Shown: positions 1 through 9,714, numbered from the stretch's first letter. The stretch is 64,000 nucleotides of DNA from Laterigemmans sp052161645 (GCA_052161645.1 CP197414.1), one strand, 5' to 3'. The notes: a model not told the origin generated them from the letters alone. Program-made: numbers and translations.

Positions 1-2943
1 CAGGCCGCCAAAGGTGGTTACGGTGGTGAGCATGATGGGACGAAAACGACGGAGTCCAGCTTGCGATATCGCCTCGAAATCGGAGAATTCGCCTCGGCGT
101 CGATTGGCGTAATCGATCATGATTAGGGAGTCATTAATCACCACGCCGGAAAGCGCGATCACCCCCATCAAGCTGACCAGGGACAAGTCATAGCCCAGCA
201 AGATATGTCCCAGTACGGCACCGACAATGCCAAACGGAATCGCGACCAAGACGATTAAGGGTTGAACGTAGCCGCGGAATGCAATTGCCAACAGCGAATA
301 GATGACGGCCAACGCCAAACCAAAAGAGCCCCACAGCGAAGCAGTGGCCTGTCGCATCTCGGCGTTGCTGCCTTCAAAGCTCCATGTAACACCGGGGAAA
401 TCTTTCCGCAATTGAGGCAGCTCTTCCGCTTGCAGGGCCTTGATTACTTGCGTAACCGCCCGTTTGGGTTCAATGTCCATGGAGACGTTAATGACGCGGC
501 GTCCATCTCGTCGGTTGATTCCGGTGAAAGCGACGTTCTCCTGGACTTCGGCGACATCCAGCAAAGGGACTTCACCGCCGCTGGGGGTGCGGATGATTAA
601 GTCTTCTAAATTATGAATATCCTCGCGTTGTTCGTCGGGTAGTTTTACTCGTACTTCGATTTCATTGGTGCCACGTAGCATTCGTAGGGCCAGTGATCCG
701 AAAAAAGCACCGCGCAGCTGATCGCCCAGTTCCTCGTCGGTCAATCCCAACGCGCGGCCTTCGGGACGTAGCCGGAAATCGTATTGAGCTTTGCCCTTGT
801 TGTAGTTGTCACTGACATCACGCACGTTGGCGAACAGTTCGACGCGAGCGAGAAATGCCTCGGCCGCTTTCTCTAACACTTTGATATCGCTGTGACTGAG
901 GTCGATGCTGATATCCTTGCGATAGCCACCGGGACCACTTTCGGCTTCAAAAGTCACTTGGTTGACACCGGGCAAATCACCGATGGAATCCCGCCATAGC
1001 TCAATGACTTGATTGGCGTTCATGTCGCGTTCATCGGGTGGCTTCAGCACAATTTCGACGTCGATAAAGTCTTGCCCACGTACGTTTGTCTTGATGCCCT
1101 CGGCGACTTCATATAGATTGTGTTCCTCAAACATTCGCATGCTGGCCGCAGTCACGGTGTCGGCGATCTCGGCCGCTTGATCAGGTGTTGTGCCCACCGG
1201 CATGCGAACACCAGCTTCGATTTCATCGGCGGAAACCTCCGGCATCAAAATCATGCCCATGTGCGCGCTGGTTGCGTAGCCACCGACGATCAGGAACAAC
1301 GCGATGGCGAGGCTGGTGGTGATGTAACGAAATTTTAAGCAGAGCGTTAGCACCGGGCGAAAAGCAAAATTGACGAAGCGGTTGAATGCCTGACTGAAGG
1401 CTTGTTGACCGCGATGTAGCCAACCCCGCACGCCACCAGCTTGTTGCTTTACGGCGCGAGTATGTGCCAAGTGGGCGGGTAAAATGAACAGCGACTCGAC
1501 CAGCGACAACGAGAGTACGATAATCACTACGACTGGCAGCGGCGCCCAGAATTTACCCGTCTCCCCGGGAATAAACATCAGCGGAACAAAGGCGACAATG
1601 TTCGTCAAGATGCTGAAGGTAACTGGGCCGGCCACTTCGCGAGTGCCATCGATGGCAGCGTTCAAGTCATTACCTTCGGATTGCCGTTTCTCATACACGT
1701 TCTCGCCGACCACCACGGCATCGTCGACAACGATCCCCAGAACCACTAAAAACCCGAACAGGGAAATCATGTTGATGCTCACGTCCACGGCCGGCAACAA
1801 TAGGATGCCACCGATGAACGAGACCGCCATTCCCATCATCACCCAGAATGCCAAACGGAATTCGAGAAAGACGGCCAGGATCAGCAACACAATCCCAACC
1901 GCCATCCCAGCGTTTTCCATGACTAGAAATAGTCGCCGGCGAAACTCTTCCGCGTCATTGCTATCGATCCGCCATTTAACCCCCGGCGGTAGCACGGTTT
2001 CAAATTCGGCCATCGTTTTTTCGACCGCTTGAGCGACTTCAATCGGTGACTGGGATCCGACTCGGTAGACGTTTAGTTCGACCGAGGGAGTCTGGCTGAA
2101 TTGTGAATGGAAGCCGACATCATCAAATCCGTCGCGGATCGTGGCGATGTCACCGAGAGTGACGGAAGGGCCATCACGCCCAGCGATCACTTCAATGGCG
2201 GCAAACTCTTCCGCCCATTGTTTTTGGGCTTTGACACGAAGCAAAACCTCCCCCGAACTGGTTCGCACTGAGCCCGCGGCAACGTCGCGCGAGGAGGTGC
2301 GAATGATATTAGCCACGTCCGATAACGTGAGACCATATTCACGAAGTCGTTGACGGGGGATATCAACGTGCGTGACGTATTCGGGGACTCGGTTCAGTTC
2401 GACCTGGGTAATGTTCTCATCGGATTGAAGTTGGTCGCGCAGTTGTTCGGCCAATTTCCGCAGCGCCCAAATATCAATCGGGCCATAAATCGCCACTTGC
2501 ATCACTTCTTGCTGACGCGATTGCAAGCGAACTTCGGGCTGATCAATCTGTTCAGGAAACGTTTGAATGCGGCTAATGGCTTGATCGATGTCTTGAAACG
2601 CTTTCATCCGCTGTTCGCCGGCGACCAATTCAATTAGGACTTCGCCACGTCCCTCCCGCGCCCTACTGGATATTTCGCGGATCCCCTCCACGTTACGGAT
2701 CGCTTCTTCGATTGGCCGTAGAATCCCCTGCTCGACTTCCTCGGGGGCGGCGCCCGGGTAGCCGACTCGGACCTCCACGATGTCGAGTTGGAACTGAGGA
2801 AACACCTCCTTCTGCATCGTCAGCGCGGTCCACACCCCGCCGCCAAGCAGCAGGAACATCAGCAGGTTTGCGGCGATTGAATTGCGAGCCATCCAAGCGA
2901 TGGGGCCGCGCCTTACGTCAAGATTTTCAGGGAGCTGGCTCAA
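1..2943 (-). CDS. RND-family multidrug/metal efflux permease (AcrB-like), 3' end beyond window
   Basis: Inner-membrane proton-driven pump of a tripartite efflux system. About 980 residues are visible; the last roughly 60 lie beyond base 1. Reading the minus strand gives TM1 at about residues 20-40, a large periplasmic loop, TM segments at about 335-420 containing GIVVDDAVVVGEN (the proton-relay aspartate pair of RND pumps), a second half starting near 530, and the C-terminal TM group from about 865 ending in SGVVINDSLIMIDYANRR. The chosen start is TTG at 2943, which overlaps the stop of the upstream adaptor gene (ATTGA) and gives residues LDVRRGPIAWMARN before TM1. ATG at 2892 would cut into this conserved N-terminus. 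It is the third gene of an efflux operon. Substrate cannot be told from sequence. Confidence 0.93.
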   Translation of the reverse strand, partial: MSQLPENLDVRRGPIAWMARNSIAANLLMFLLLGGGVWTALTMQKEVFPQFQLDIVEVRVGYPGAAPEEVEQGILRPIEEAIRNVEGIREISSRAREGRGEVLIELVAGEQRMKAFQDIDQAISRIQTFPEQIDQPEVRLQSRQQEVMQVAIYGPIDIWALRKLAEQLRDQLQSDENITQVELNRVPEYVTHVDIPRQRLREYGLTLSDVANIIRTSSRDVAAGSVRTSSGEVLLRVKAQKQWAEEFAAIEVIAGRDGPSVTLGDIATIRDGFDDVGFHSQFSQTPSVELNVYRVGSQSPIEVAQAVEKTMAEFETVLPPGVKWRIDSNDAEEFRRRLFLVMENAGMAVGIVLLILAVFLEFRLAFWVMMGMAVSFIGGILLLPAVDVSINMISLFGFLVVLGIVVDDAVVVGENVYEKRQSEGNDLNAAIDGTREVAGPVTFSILTNIVAFVPLMFIPGETGKFWAPLPVVVIIVLSLSLVESLFILPAHLAHTRAVKQQAGGVRGWLHRGQQAFSQAFNRFVNFAFRPVLTLCLKFRYITTSLAIALFLIVGGYATSAHMGMILMPEVSADEIEAGVRMPVGTTPDQAAEIADTVTAASMRMFEEHNLYEVAEGIKTNVRGQDFIDVEIVLKPPDERDMNANQVIELWRDSIGDLPGVNQVTFEAESGPGGYRKDISIDLSHSDIKVLEKAAEAFLARVELFANVRDVSDNYNKGKAQYDFRLRPEGRALGLTDEELGDQLRGAFFGSLALRMLRGTNEIEVRVKLPDEQREDIHNLEDLIIRTPSGGEVPLLDVAEVQENVAFTGINRRDGRRVINVSMDIEPKRAVTQVIKALQAEELPQLRKDFPGVTWSFEGSNAEMRQATASLWGSFGLALAVIYSLLAIAFRGYVQPLIVLVAIPFGIVGAVLGHILLGYDLSLVSLMGVIALSGVVINDSLIMIDYANRRRGEFSDFEAISQAGLRRFRPIMLTTVTTFGGL

Positions 2944-4181
2944 TCCACCAACTCCCCTGCGGAGGAATCGCTGGCTTCAGCAAGAGCCTCTATTTTCCTC
3001 AAGCCTACGCCCGCGGCCACCGTGGCAAGCGTCGTGGTGACGACTTCATCCCCACTCTCCAAGCCTTCGCGGATGTAAGCAAAATCGGCATCGCGAAAGA
3101 CAACGTTGGTTTCACGAATTTCCAACTTTTCGTCCTGCATCACCCAGACCGTGTCTTGATCGCGAACATAATTACGTTCGAGCCGGACAACGTTTTCAAT
3201 GGCGCGTCCTTCTATTTCTGTTTCAATTAACGTGCCGAGAATTAGCGGCGGTTCGCCAGATTCGCGTCCCAAGGGATCGGGGACCGTGATTAACACGCGC
3301 GCCAAACGTGTTTGCTGATCTAATGAACCAATCATCCTTGCCACGCGAGCGCAACGTTCGGTATCGGGCGGCCAAGCATCGGGGTTACGCAAGGTCACCA
3401 TTGAGCCTTCCTCGTCAGCATCGGGGAATTGAATCCAACGTAACGTTCGGACTGGGACCGCCGCAAAAATCCAATACTCATCGATACCGACGAGACGGGC
3501 CAGTTGATCGCCGGGGGCAACTTGCGAACCAACGTTAACAGTGCGGCTGAGGATCTGAGCATCGAAGGGAGCGAAAATGCTGGTTCGCTCGAGGTCTAGC
3601 TTTGCCCTGTCGACCGCCGATTCGGCCACGCTGACCTCGGCTCGAATCGACGCGATTTGAGGTTCACGAAGAACGAGCGAGCGATTCATCTGCCCAATGG
3701 AATCTTCCAGCAACGCCAACTCTTTTTTTGCCAAACTTTGACGGCCTTCTTCGATGCTTAGCGAAGCTACCGCCTGTTCCAGCTCACTCTCGCTAATCGA
3801 AAGTGCGTTGTTAAAGTCGGCGGGATCGAGCTTCAGCAGCAATCCCCCTTTGGGAACCATTCCGCCGGGGACGAAGGTGGGCGACAATTCGATGACTTGT
3901 CCCCTAACCTGAGGGCTGAGCATTAGGTCTTGTGCGGGCTCGACGGTACCCAACACAACCAACCGGGGCGCATAGGTGGCACGCTCAACGGTTAATGTTT
4001 CGACGAGAGCGGCCGATTTTCGGGTGGCGTTGATCTGTTGCGCGGTGGGTTCGGTTTGATTGATCACCACTATCGCCGCCGCCGACCCAGCGAGAATGGC
4101 CAGACAGACGACCGCGGTACCAAAAATACGAAGCCAGCGCCATTTTTGCTGCGTTTGCGGTGCGTCATTCATCAGCGTCAT
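2940..4181 (-). CDS. RND efflux periplasmic adaptor (HlyD/MFP family)
   Basis: Membrane-fusion protein of 413 residues that links the inner-membrane pump to the outer-membrane channel. Visible in order: one N-terminal membrane anchor at about 16-40; a lipoyl/barrel-sandwich half around VLGTVEPAQDLMLSPQVRG; an alpha-helical hairpin rich in Glu/Leu at about 130-200; the second lipoyl half (IFAPFDAQILSRTVNVGSQV); and a beta-barrel/membrane-proximal part to the end. The ATG at 4181 overlaps the stop of the TolC-type gene (ATGA) and the stop overlaps the start of the permease, so the three genes are translationally coupled. An internal ATG four codons in (MNDAPQ) is an alternative start. Confidence 0.93.
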   Translation of the reverse strand: MTLMNDAPQTQQKWRWLRIFGTAVVCLAILAGSAAAIVVINQTEPTAQQINATRKSAALVETLTVERATYAPRLVVLGTVEPAQDLMLSPQVRGQVIELSPTFVPGGMVPKGGLLLKLDPADFNNALSISESELEQAVASLSIEEGRQSLAKKELALLEDSIGQMNRSLVLREPQIASIRAEVSVAESAVDRAKLDLERTSIFAPFDAQILSRTVNVGSQVAPGDQLARLVGIDEYWIFAAVPVRTLRWIQFPDADEEGSMVTLRNPDAWPPDTERCARVARMIGSLDQQTRLARVLITVPDPLGRESGEPPLILGTLIETEIEGRAIENVVRLERNYVRDQDTVWVMQDEKLEIRETNVVFRDADFAYIREGLESGDEVVTTTLATVAAGVGLRKIEALAEASDSSAGELVD

Positions 4182-5620
4182 TCATCGATGATAATCTCAG
4201 GAGATAGCTCCACGGTAAAAGGTGCAATCCCGGCCGCTTGTTGAGTCGGCTCGAAATCGCCGGCCAAGGCAAGATAAAGGCTAATACGAATGTTAATCAA
4301 TTCTAGTCGAGCGGAAAGGGTTTCGCGTTGCAAACGTTGCTCGGCCGTGATTGCCGTTAGCACCGAAAGATAGTCAGTGTCTCCGCTGCTGTACTGTTCC
4401 AGCAGTTGAGCCGAGGCTTGGCGAGCCAGTTCGACTTGAGTATCGAGGCGTTTCAGGCGTTCAAGTTGATATTTTTCGCGAATCAAACTGTCTTCGACTT
4501 CTTGAAAAGCAACCAGCATGGTCTGACCATATTCGGCGAACCGTTGCCGGACCACGGCTGCCGTGCGAGCAACTTCGGCACGACGCTGGCCACCATCGAT
4601 GAGGGGGGCAATGAGCTGACCTCCGAGCGAGACAAACCAGTCGCGAAAGAGATTTTCTGGCTGTTCGGCGGCGTTCAGCACGGAGCCCGTCAGATTAATG
4701 CGTGGATACTGGGTGCTGATGGCAGATGCCAAGTCGCTGTCAGCAGCGAGAAACGCCAAGTAGTCGCGACGTACATCGGGTCGACGCTGCAGCAATTCCG
4801 AAGGCAGTCCAGCGTTGGGCAGCGGAGGGGGCGTGGGCAATTCCGCACCCGTCTCAAATGTGGTCGACTGCGGCATCTGACCAAGCAACACCGCCAGACG
4901 GTGTTCCAAAACCTCGATTTGAGACTGCACAACCACCTCTTGCTCGAGCGTCGATTCAACGAGTTGTCGTTGACGCAGCACGTCGGCTCCGCGAGTCTCT
5001 CCCACCAAGCCGAATCGCGCTTCGGTCAATTTCAGTCCCGTGAGGTTCGTCTCCAGTTGCACGGCGAGCAATTCTAATTGAGCGCGGGCTTCGATTAACG
5101 AAAACCAAGTGCGGGCGATGTCGCCTGATAACGTCAAAGCGATCGCGTGATAGTCGGCATCCGTCGCAGCGGTCCGCAATCGTTCCGCTTCAACTCGCGA
5201 CTGTATTTCACCCCACAAGTCGACCTGATACGAAGCCTCTAAACCCCAGGTGAGTCGACTCGTGTCCTCGCCAGGCCGGAATTCTGTCTGCGTTCTACTC
5301 ACCCCATCCAGGTCGGGGAATAGGTCGGATGCTTCGCGACGGGTCACGGCGCGGGCTGCTCGTAAACGTTCAAGGGCCACGGCTAACTGAAAATTTCCAC
5401 CGAATGCCTGTTCGATTTGTGAATTGAGGCCGCGATCCTCGAAAGTTGTCCACCAGCGATCAGGTACTTTTGCTTCTCCGCTGGCTGAAAATGGCGACGG
5501 TGGCGGTACGGAAAGAGGCCCCACAACTTCGCGACCCACGCAGCCGGTGAATAGGATCAGCAGCAGCGGTAGTAACAACCACTGTTCACCGCGCGGGCGA
5601 GGAGGACCGTCGATAACCAT
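4178..5620 (-). CDS. Efflux outer-membrane lipoprotein (TolC/OprM/NodT type)
   Basis: Outer-membrane channel of the efflux system, 480 residues. The N-terminus has a hydrophobic stretch ending in the lipobox LFTGC, with the lipidated Cys at residue 27. The body shows two similar helical repeats typical of the OEP family, including RWWTTFEDRGLNSQIEQAF and LPSELLQRRPDVRRDYLAF, the latter the hallmark LP..LL..RPD segment of OprM-like proteins. It is first in a three-gene operon (channel, adaptor, pump) with 4-base overlaps. I see no strong Shine-Dalgarno sequence before the ATG. No regulator gene is adjacent on the visible side. Confidence 0.93.
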   Translation of the reverse strand: MVIDGPPRPRGEQWLLLPLLLILFTGCVGREVVGPLSVPPPSPFSASGEAKVPDRWWTTFEDRGLNSQIEQAFGGNFQLAVALERLRAARAVTRREASDLFPDLDGVSRTQTEFRPGEDTSRLTWGLEASYQVDLWGEIQSRVEAERLRTAATDADYHAIALTLSGDIARTWFSLIEARAQLELLAVQLETNLTGLKLTEARFGLVGETRGADVLRQRQLVESTLEQEVVVQSQIEVLEHRLAVLLGQMPQSTTFETGAELPTPPPLPNAGLPSELLQRRPDVRRDYLAFLAADSDLASAISTQYPRINLTGSVLNAAEQPENLFRDWFVSLGGQLIAPLIDGGQRRAEVARTAAVVRQRFAEYGQTMLVAFQEVEDSLIREKYQLERLKRLDTQVELARQASAQLLEQYSSGDTDYLSVLTAITAEQRLQRETLSARLELINIRISLYLALAGDFEPTQQAAGIAPFTVELSPEIIIDE

Positions 5621-6069
5621 GAGCCGGAGTCAAAATTCCTAATGGATGCAACTTAGAACCAATCCGCAAGCTGTCAGCTGTTAGCTACGCGCAACTGGGA
5701 TGATGCCACTATCACTCAATATCGGTGCATCCCGCACGATAATCCTTCGGAAACAGCACTGCAGCATGAGAAAGTCGTCAGGGGCCCCACCCATGCTCGG
5801 ATCTCATGCAGCATCAAGGCAGGGGGCAGTGTTTGCATCCAGCGTTCCCTCACGAATGACTCTCCGCGTTGTAACGAACAGATAAATTTTGCGGCCCGTT
5901 TCATTGTCGTTGGCGACGTCCCGGCTCTTCGTAATCGCAAGTGTGTGATGCAAAAAGGCAAACTCAATACTGCACCACATTGCGAACTGCGATGTGCGTA
6001 AAATATAAGGGTTACGCAAAACTGAACGCGATTGTCTGATTTCGTTGTGCCCTACCCTGGAGCAAAAAA
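5621..6069. other. Divergent intergenic region, efflux operon / nucleoside-hydrolase-like gene
   Basis: About 450 bases separate two divergent genes. Short open frames exist on both strands (for example 5700-5885 plus and 5716-5967 minus) but none has family-like residues or a convincing ribosome site. No RNA gene was recognised. It should hold the promoter of the efflux operon and that of the gene at 6070. Confidence 0.5.
5980..6009 (+). promoter_or_regulatory. Possible sigma-70-type promoter
   Basis: TTGCGA at 5980-5985 and TATAAG at 6004-6009 are spaced by 18 bases and lie 60 bases before the GTG start of the nucleoside-hydrolase-like gene. Planctomycete promoters are poorly defined, so this rests on the Escherichia coli consensus only. 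Confidence 0.3.
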
Positions 6070-7125
6070 GTGGTTGACTTGTTACGAGTTAAGCGAGCGG
6101 TTGCCCACCGCCACATGTTGGTTGTTTATTTGCTGAGCTCCGCGATCGCCGTGTTCGCTGCTCCGGGGTGGTCATCCGTGGAGGCTGCCGAGGTGCCGCA
6201 GTACGTCGTCGAGGAGGGGGCGGTTCGACTGGTCGGGGTCGGGCCGGAGAACCCGATTATCTATGACAATGATTGGTGGTTTGATGTGTTTGATAATAAC
6301 TATTTATGGTCGCTGGCGAGCATGGGCAAAGCCGACTTGCGAGGCAATGTCGTCTCGCGAGATATGTGGGAATGGGATCAGGGGTATCTCTATTCGTTAC
6401 AGCAAAGTGTGGAAGACGCTGAAAAGGCGCTCAAGCTGGCTCTTGATTCGGGTTTGAAAAATATCCCCGAGCTGACCATTGGTGCCGAGCACGTGTTGGC
6501 ACGGCCAGCGAGTGGTAAAATCGATGACACGGTCCCCAAGCCAACGGCGGGCAGCAGACTGATTGTGGCCGAGGCGCTGCGGGCCACGCCTGAAAAACCG
6601 CTGCTCGTGATCGCCGGCGGTCCGCTGACAACCGTTGCAAACGCCTTGCTGACCAATCCGGAGATCGCTGCCAACTTAGTGGTCTTCAATTTGATGGTTA
6701 GCAGCAATAACTACAACGGCAAGGATGGCTGGTCGGCTTACATTGTTGCCAAGCGGACACGCTATGTGGATTGGGGGGGCGGACAATTCTGGGAACGCGA
6801 TTCGGTGTTCAAGTCGAATCATTTTGACGTGTTGCCCGATAATCCCTTTACGTTAGATATGAAGCGATTCATCAATACCGAACTTGGTCGCGCCAACCAG
6901 TTGGGAGATGGTGCACCATTGGTCTGGCTGAACCGCAACCATTGTTGGCGGAACGCTGAACTGCGTCGCGCAGACTTTGTCGGGAATGCATTAACCTTAT
7001 CGCCCGTTACAGACCCAGCCCAGGGAGATGTGTTGGTGATCCCCAGGTCGGCAACCGATTTGAACGCTTGCCGACAAGAATTTTTCCGCGTTCTCACCAC
7101 CGCCGAATTGTTTCCGCGGGATTAA
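6070..7125 (+). CDS. Secreted nucleoside-hydrolase-like protein
   Basis: 351 residues. The GTG start has GGAG seven bases upstream. An N-terminal hydrophobic segment (about 16-34) followed by AAEVP suggests export. The fold assignment comes from IIYDNDWW near residue 62 and from LLVIAGGPLTTVANALLT near 178, which match the N-terminal aspartate strand and the central GPLTN segment of inosine-uridine-type nucleoside hydrolases. The usual DxDxGxDD calcium motif is not intact: here it reads DNDWWFDVFD, with extra residues between the acids. Family membership is therefore likely, but ribohydrolase activity is unproven. It ends 19 bases before the convergent radical SAM gene. Confidence 0.65.
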   Translation: MVDLLRVKRAVAHRHMLVVYLLSSAIAVFAAPGWSSVEAAEVPQYVVEEGAVRLVGVGPENPIIYDNDWWFDVFDNNYLWSLASMGKADLRGNVVSRDMWEWDQGYLYSLQQSVEDAEKALKLALDSGLKNIPELTIGAEHVLARPASGKIDDTVPKPTAGSRLIVAEALRATPEKPLLVIAGGPLTTVANALLTNPEIAANLVVFNLMVSSNNYNGKDGWSAYIVAKRTRYVDWGGGQFWERDSVFKSNHFDVLPDNPFTLDMKRFINTELGRANQLGDGAPLVWLNRNHCWRNAELRRADFVGNALTLSPVTDPAQGDVLVIPRSATDLNACRQEFFRVLTTAELFPRD

Positions 7126-7144
7126 GCTAACGGGCCACCGATTC

Positions 7145-8656
7145 TTACACGCCGGCCGAGACCACGCTGCTGCTGCGTCCGACATCGCCCAGCGTTTGCT
7201 TTGCCAAACGACGGCGGAAGCGTAGATGTCGGCGTCGGGTCAGCTCCACCAGCGGCCACCAGACGCGAGCGGTGAGTTGGTATTTAATTAACAAGTGCCA
7301 AAAGCGATTCGAGCGTTTGTATAAATAAGACATCGCCAGATAAGCTGGAACCGCTCGCCAGTCGCGAGGACGGCGTCGCCAGATCGACGCGGTCGAGAAC
7401 AAGCGGCGGTAACAGGTTTGATAGCCTTCCGCTAATTGCTCGGGGGTCAAGTGACGTGGACGGAAAACGACGTGGGCCGTGTCGTAGCGACTCCAGTCCT
7501 GATGCAGCAGTCTGCCTTCCGCCTCCATCTGGCGAAACAACGGGGTGCCCGGGTAGGGTGTCATGATATGGAAGGTAGCACATTCCAAACGGTTCTCTTC
7601 AATCCACTGGACCGTTCTCGCAAAGACATCTTCACGGTCATGGTCGAACCCGAGCACGAAGCTGCCGTTGACTTGAATGCCATTGCGGTGCAGTAACTCG
7701 ACACGTCGGGCGTAATCTTCCGTTCGCGGACTCTTCTTTTTGGCGTCATCAATGTTGTCGTTCTGCAGCGATTCAAAACCGATGAATACGCCCGTGCAGC
7801 CAGCCAACGCCATTTCTCGAACAAGTGATGGATCGTCCGTGACATCGATGCTGACTGCCGCACTCCAAATTTTTTCAAGCGGCCGCAGCGCTTGACAAAG
7901 CTCTCTTAGGTACTCAGGCTTCGAGCCCAAGTTGTTATCGGTAAACACGGCGTAAGGTTGGCCATCTCGTTGAAATTCATCGGCAATTTGTTGCACATCG
8001 CGCATCAAGTAGGGCATGTGGAGGTTTTTGGTGGAAAGATAACAAAAACCACATCGGTTGTGGCAGCCGCGAGTGGCGATCAAACTTGTGGTTGTAAGAT
8101 AACCGTTGCGTTTCAATAGATCGCGTCTTGGCGGTGGGTCATCGCGATAGGGGCGTTTGAAATCGGCGTGGTATGTTCCTTGCAGCCGACCGGCGTCAAT
8201 ATCTTCCAAAATCTGTCCCCATAGTTGAACGCCATCGCCAATCGCCAAGACGTCTGCGTGGGCGGCAACTTCGTCGGGACAGGAGATCGCGTGAAGGCCG
8301 CCGAGAACGACAATCACTCCGCGGTCGCGGTACCATTTTGCTAATTCATAGGCACGATTGGCAAAAGTTAAATGCACGGTAATACCAACCACAGCCGGCA
8401 GCGGATCGCTGGGAGGTGGTCCTTGCAGTAGATTCTCATCCCAATAGGCGACTTGCCAGTGTGGCGGCGTGCTGGCCGCAATACTGGTCAAAGCCAGCGA
8501 GGGCGTTAACACATGTTTGCCAAAACTGGCGTGGGGATCTTTGGGATAGAATGGATTAATTAGTAACGCATGTTGGAGTTGAACCGGACCAACGGTGCTG
8601 TTCGCATCAAGTCGCGGAGCGACTCGCATGTCGCGCGGTAGCCAATATTTTCCCAT
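7145..8656 (-). CDS. B12-binding radical SAM protein
   Basis: Radical S-adenosylmethionine enzyme of the cobalamin-dependent type, about 503 residues. An N-terminal B12-binding-like Rossmann part (ALLINPFYPKD, VVGITVHLTFANRAYELAKW, VVLGGLHAISCPDEV) precedes a radical SAM barrel with the iron-sulfur motif CHNRCGFC (Cys198, Cys202, Cys205) and GCTGVFIGFESLQ. The C-terminal region is basic and extends past the barrel. I chose the ATG at 8656. The frame is open up to 8803, but that longer form would overlap the 3' end of ispH; ATG at 8716 is another option. The substrate is unknown: related proteins include hopanoid and other methyltransferases, but nothing here decides among them. Confidence 0.85.
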   Translation of the reverse strand: MGKYWLPRDMRVAPRLDANSTVGPVQLQHALLINPFYPKDPHASFGKHVLTPSLALTSIAASTPPHWQVAYWDENLLQGPPPSDPLPAVVGITVHLTFANRAYELAKWYRDRGVIVVLGGLHAISCPDEVAAHADVLAIGDGVQLWGQILEDIDAGRLQGTYHADFKRPYRDDPPPRRDLLKRNGYLTTTSLIATRGCHNRCGFCYLSTKNLHMPYLMRDVQQIADEFQRDGQPYAVFTDNNLGSKPEYLRELCQALRPLEKIWSAAVSIDVTDDPSLVREMALAGCTGVFIGFESLQNDNIDDAKKKSPRTEDYARRVELLHRNGIQVNGSFVLGFDHDREDVFARTVQWIEENRLECATFHIMTPYPGTPLFRQMEAEGRLLHQDWSRYDTAHVVFRPRHLTPEQLAEGYQTCYRRLFSTASIWRRRPRDWRAVPAYLAMSYLYKRSNRFWHLLIKYQLTARVWWPLVELTRRRHLRFRRRLAKQTLGDVGRSSSVVSAGV

Positions 8657-8744
8657 AATCGCACTTTTGAGGTTGAGGGTAATGCAATGGAAATGGTGGC
8701 GAGAGGCTACGGCCATGATGCCTGAAACCTGACGTCTGAAATAC

Positions 8745-9635
8745 CTAAGTTCGGTAGGCCCAATGTTGAGCTTGCGGTTTGATGCTGTGTTTCGCCCGGG
8801 CAATTTTTTTCAGTTCCGTATGCACGCTGTTGATCGTCTCGTCGAGCGTCGAAGTGCCGGCTGTCAAACCCACCGTGGCGAAATCGGCGAACCAGTCTGA
8901 TTGCAGTTCAGCGGCCGAAGCGACTTGCACCGCCGGGACGTTGTGCTGTTGGCAGAGTTCCGTTAGGCGGCGGGTGTTGTTCGAGTTATGTCCGCCGACA
9001 ACGACCACCGCGTCGACTTGTGGAAGCAGTTCGAGCATTGCTTGTTGGCGGCGTTTTGTCGGGTGACAGACCGTGTCGACGAAGCGAATATCAGAATCTG
9101 GGTTGTGTTGGCGAATGCTGGCGCAGATTGCTGCGACCGTCTCGCTGGGCATGGTGGTTTGGCAAATAATCCCCAGACGAGCTCGCTGATAAGACCGCAC
9201 GTCGGCGGCGCTGGGGACCACGTCGCAATGCTGAAGATCCTCGGTAATGCCGAGGACTTCGACATGACCGGGCTTGCCAATCAACAACACGTGACGCCCC
9301 TCAGCCGCCAGCGTCAGGGCCGCATCGTGGACGCGGCGGACCAGAGGGCACGTCGTGTCAATGAACTGTTTACCAGCGGATTGCAGGCGAGACCGTTCCG
9401 CATTGCTGATGCCATGCGCCGTGATCAGCACCAGCGGAGTTGTCGGCAGTGCTTCACGTTGGTGTTCGGCAACTTGTGCAAATCCGGCGTCGCTCAACTG
9501 CTCGATTACTTTAGGGTTGTGAACCAGTTCGCCGTGAATCGTCACTGCTGTGGGGTTGGAAACTTCGCTGGCAAGCTGCAACGCGTCGCGAACGCCGAAG
9601 CACATGCCCATCTCGGTGGCTCGAATGATCTTCAT
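8745..9635 (-). CDS. ispH: 4-hydroxy-3-methylbut-2-enyl diphosphate reductase
   Basis: Last enzyme of the non-mevalonate isoprenoid pathway: it reduces HMBPP to IPP and DMAPP with a [4Fe-4S] cluster. 296 residues, the usual length. The three cluster cysteines are visible as Cys12 (GMCFGVRDA), Cys96 (DTTCPLVRRVH) and Cys190 (VDTVCHPTKRRQ); the substrate-binding AGTSTLDETI near residue 270 is also present. The start has a good ribosome site (GAGG, six bases before ATG). A 17-bp palindrome at 9675-9691 lies 40 bases upstream of the start and matches the one in front of the neighbouring regulator operon, so ispH may be controlled by that regulator. Confidence 0.95.
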   Translation of the reverse strand: MKIIRATEMGMCFGVRDALQLASEVSNPTAVTIHGELVHNPKVIEQLSDAGFAQVAEHQREALPTTPLVLITAHGISNAERSRLQSAGKQFIDTTCPLVRRVHDAALTLAAEGRHVLLIGKPGHVEVLGITEDLQHCDVVPSAADVRSYQRARLGIICQTTMPSETVAAICASIRQHNPDSDIRFVDTVCHPTKRRQQAMLELLPQVDAVVVVGGHNSNNTRRLTELCQQHNVPAVQVASAAELQSDWFADFATVGLTAGTSTLDETINSVHTELKKIARAKHSIKPQAQHWAYRT

Positions 9636-9674
9636 GTTTTTCCTCGACTGGCGTGTCGTTTTCTGTTGAAATTA

Positions 9675-9691
9675 ACTTTGCGATGCAAAGT
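9675..9691. promoter_or_regulatory. Palindromic operator candidate upstream of ispH
   Basis: ACTTTG, five bases (CGATG), CAAAGT. It lies between the stop of the winged-helix regulator gene and the ispH start, 40-56 bases before the ispH ATG. The same palindrome with spacer TCATG is at 10776-10792 upstream of the regulator operon, at nearly the same distance from a start codon. I see no recognisable -35 hexamer at the matching distance here. Confidence 0.55.
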
Positions 9692-9714
9692 AAAAGGATA
9701 AAAAAAGAGCCCGT

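Noticed and set aside
5700..5967. Short frames in the gap before the nucleoside-hydrolase-like gene
   Set aside because: No ribosome site, no family features and both strands are open over the same bases.
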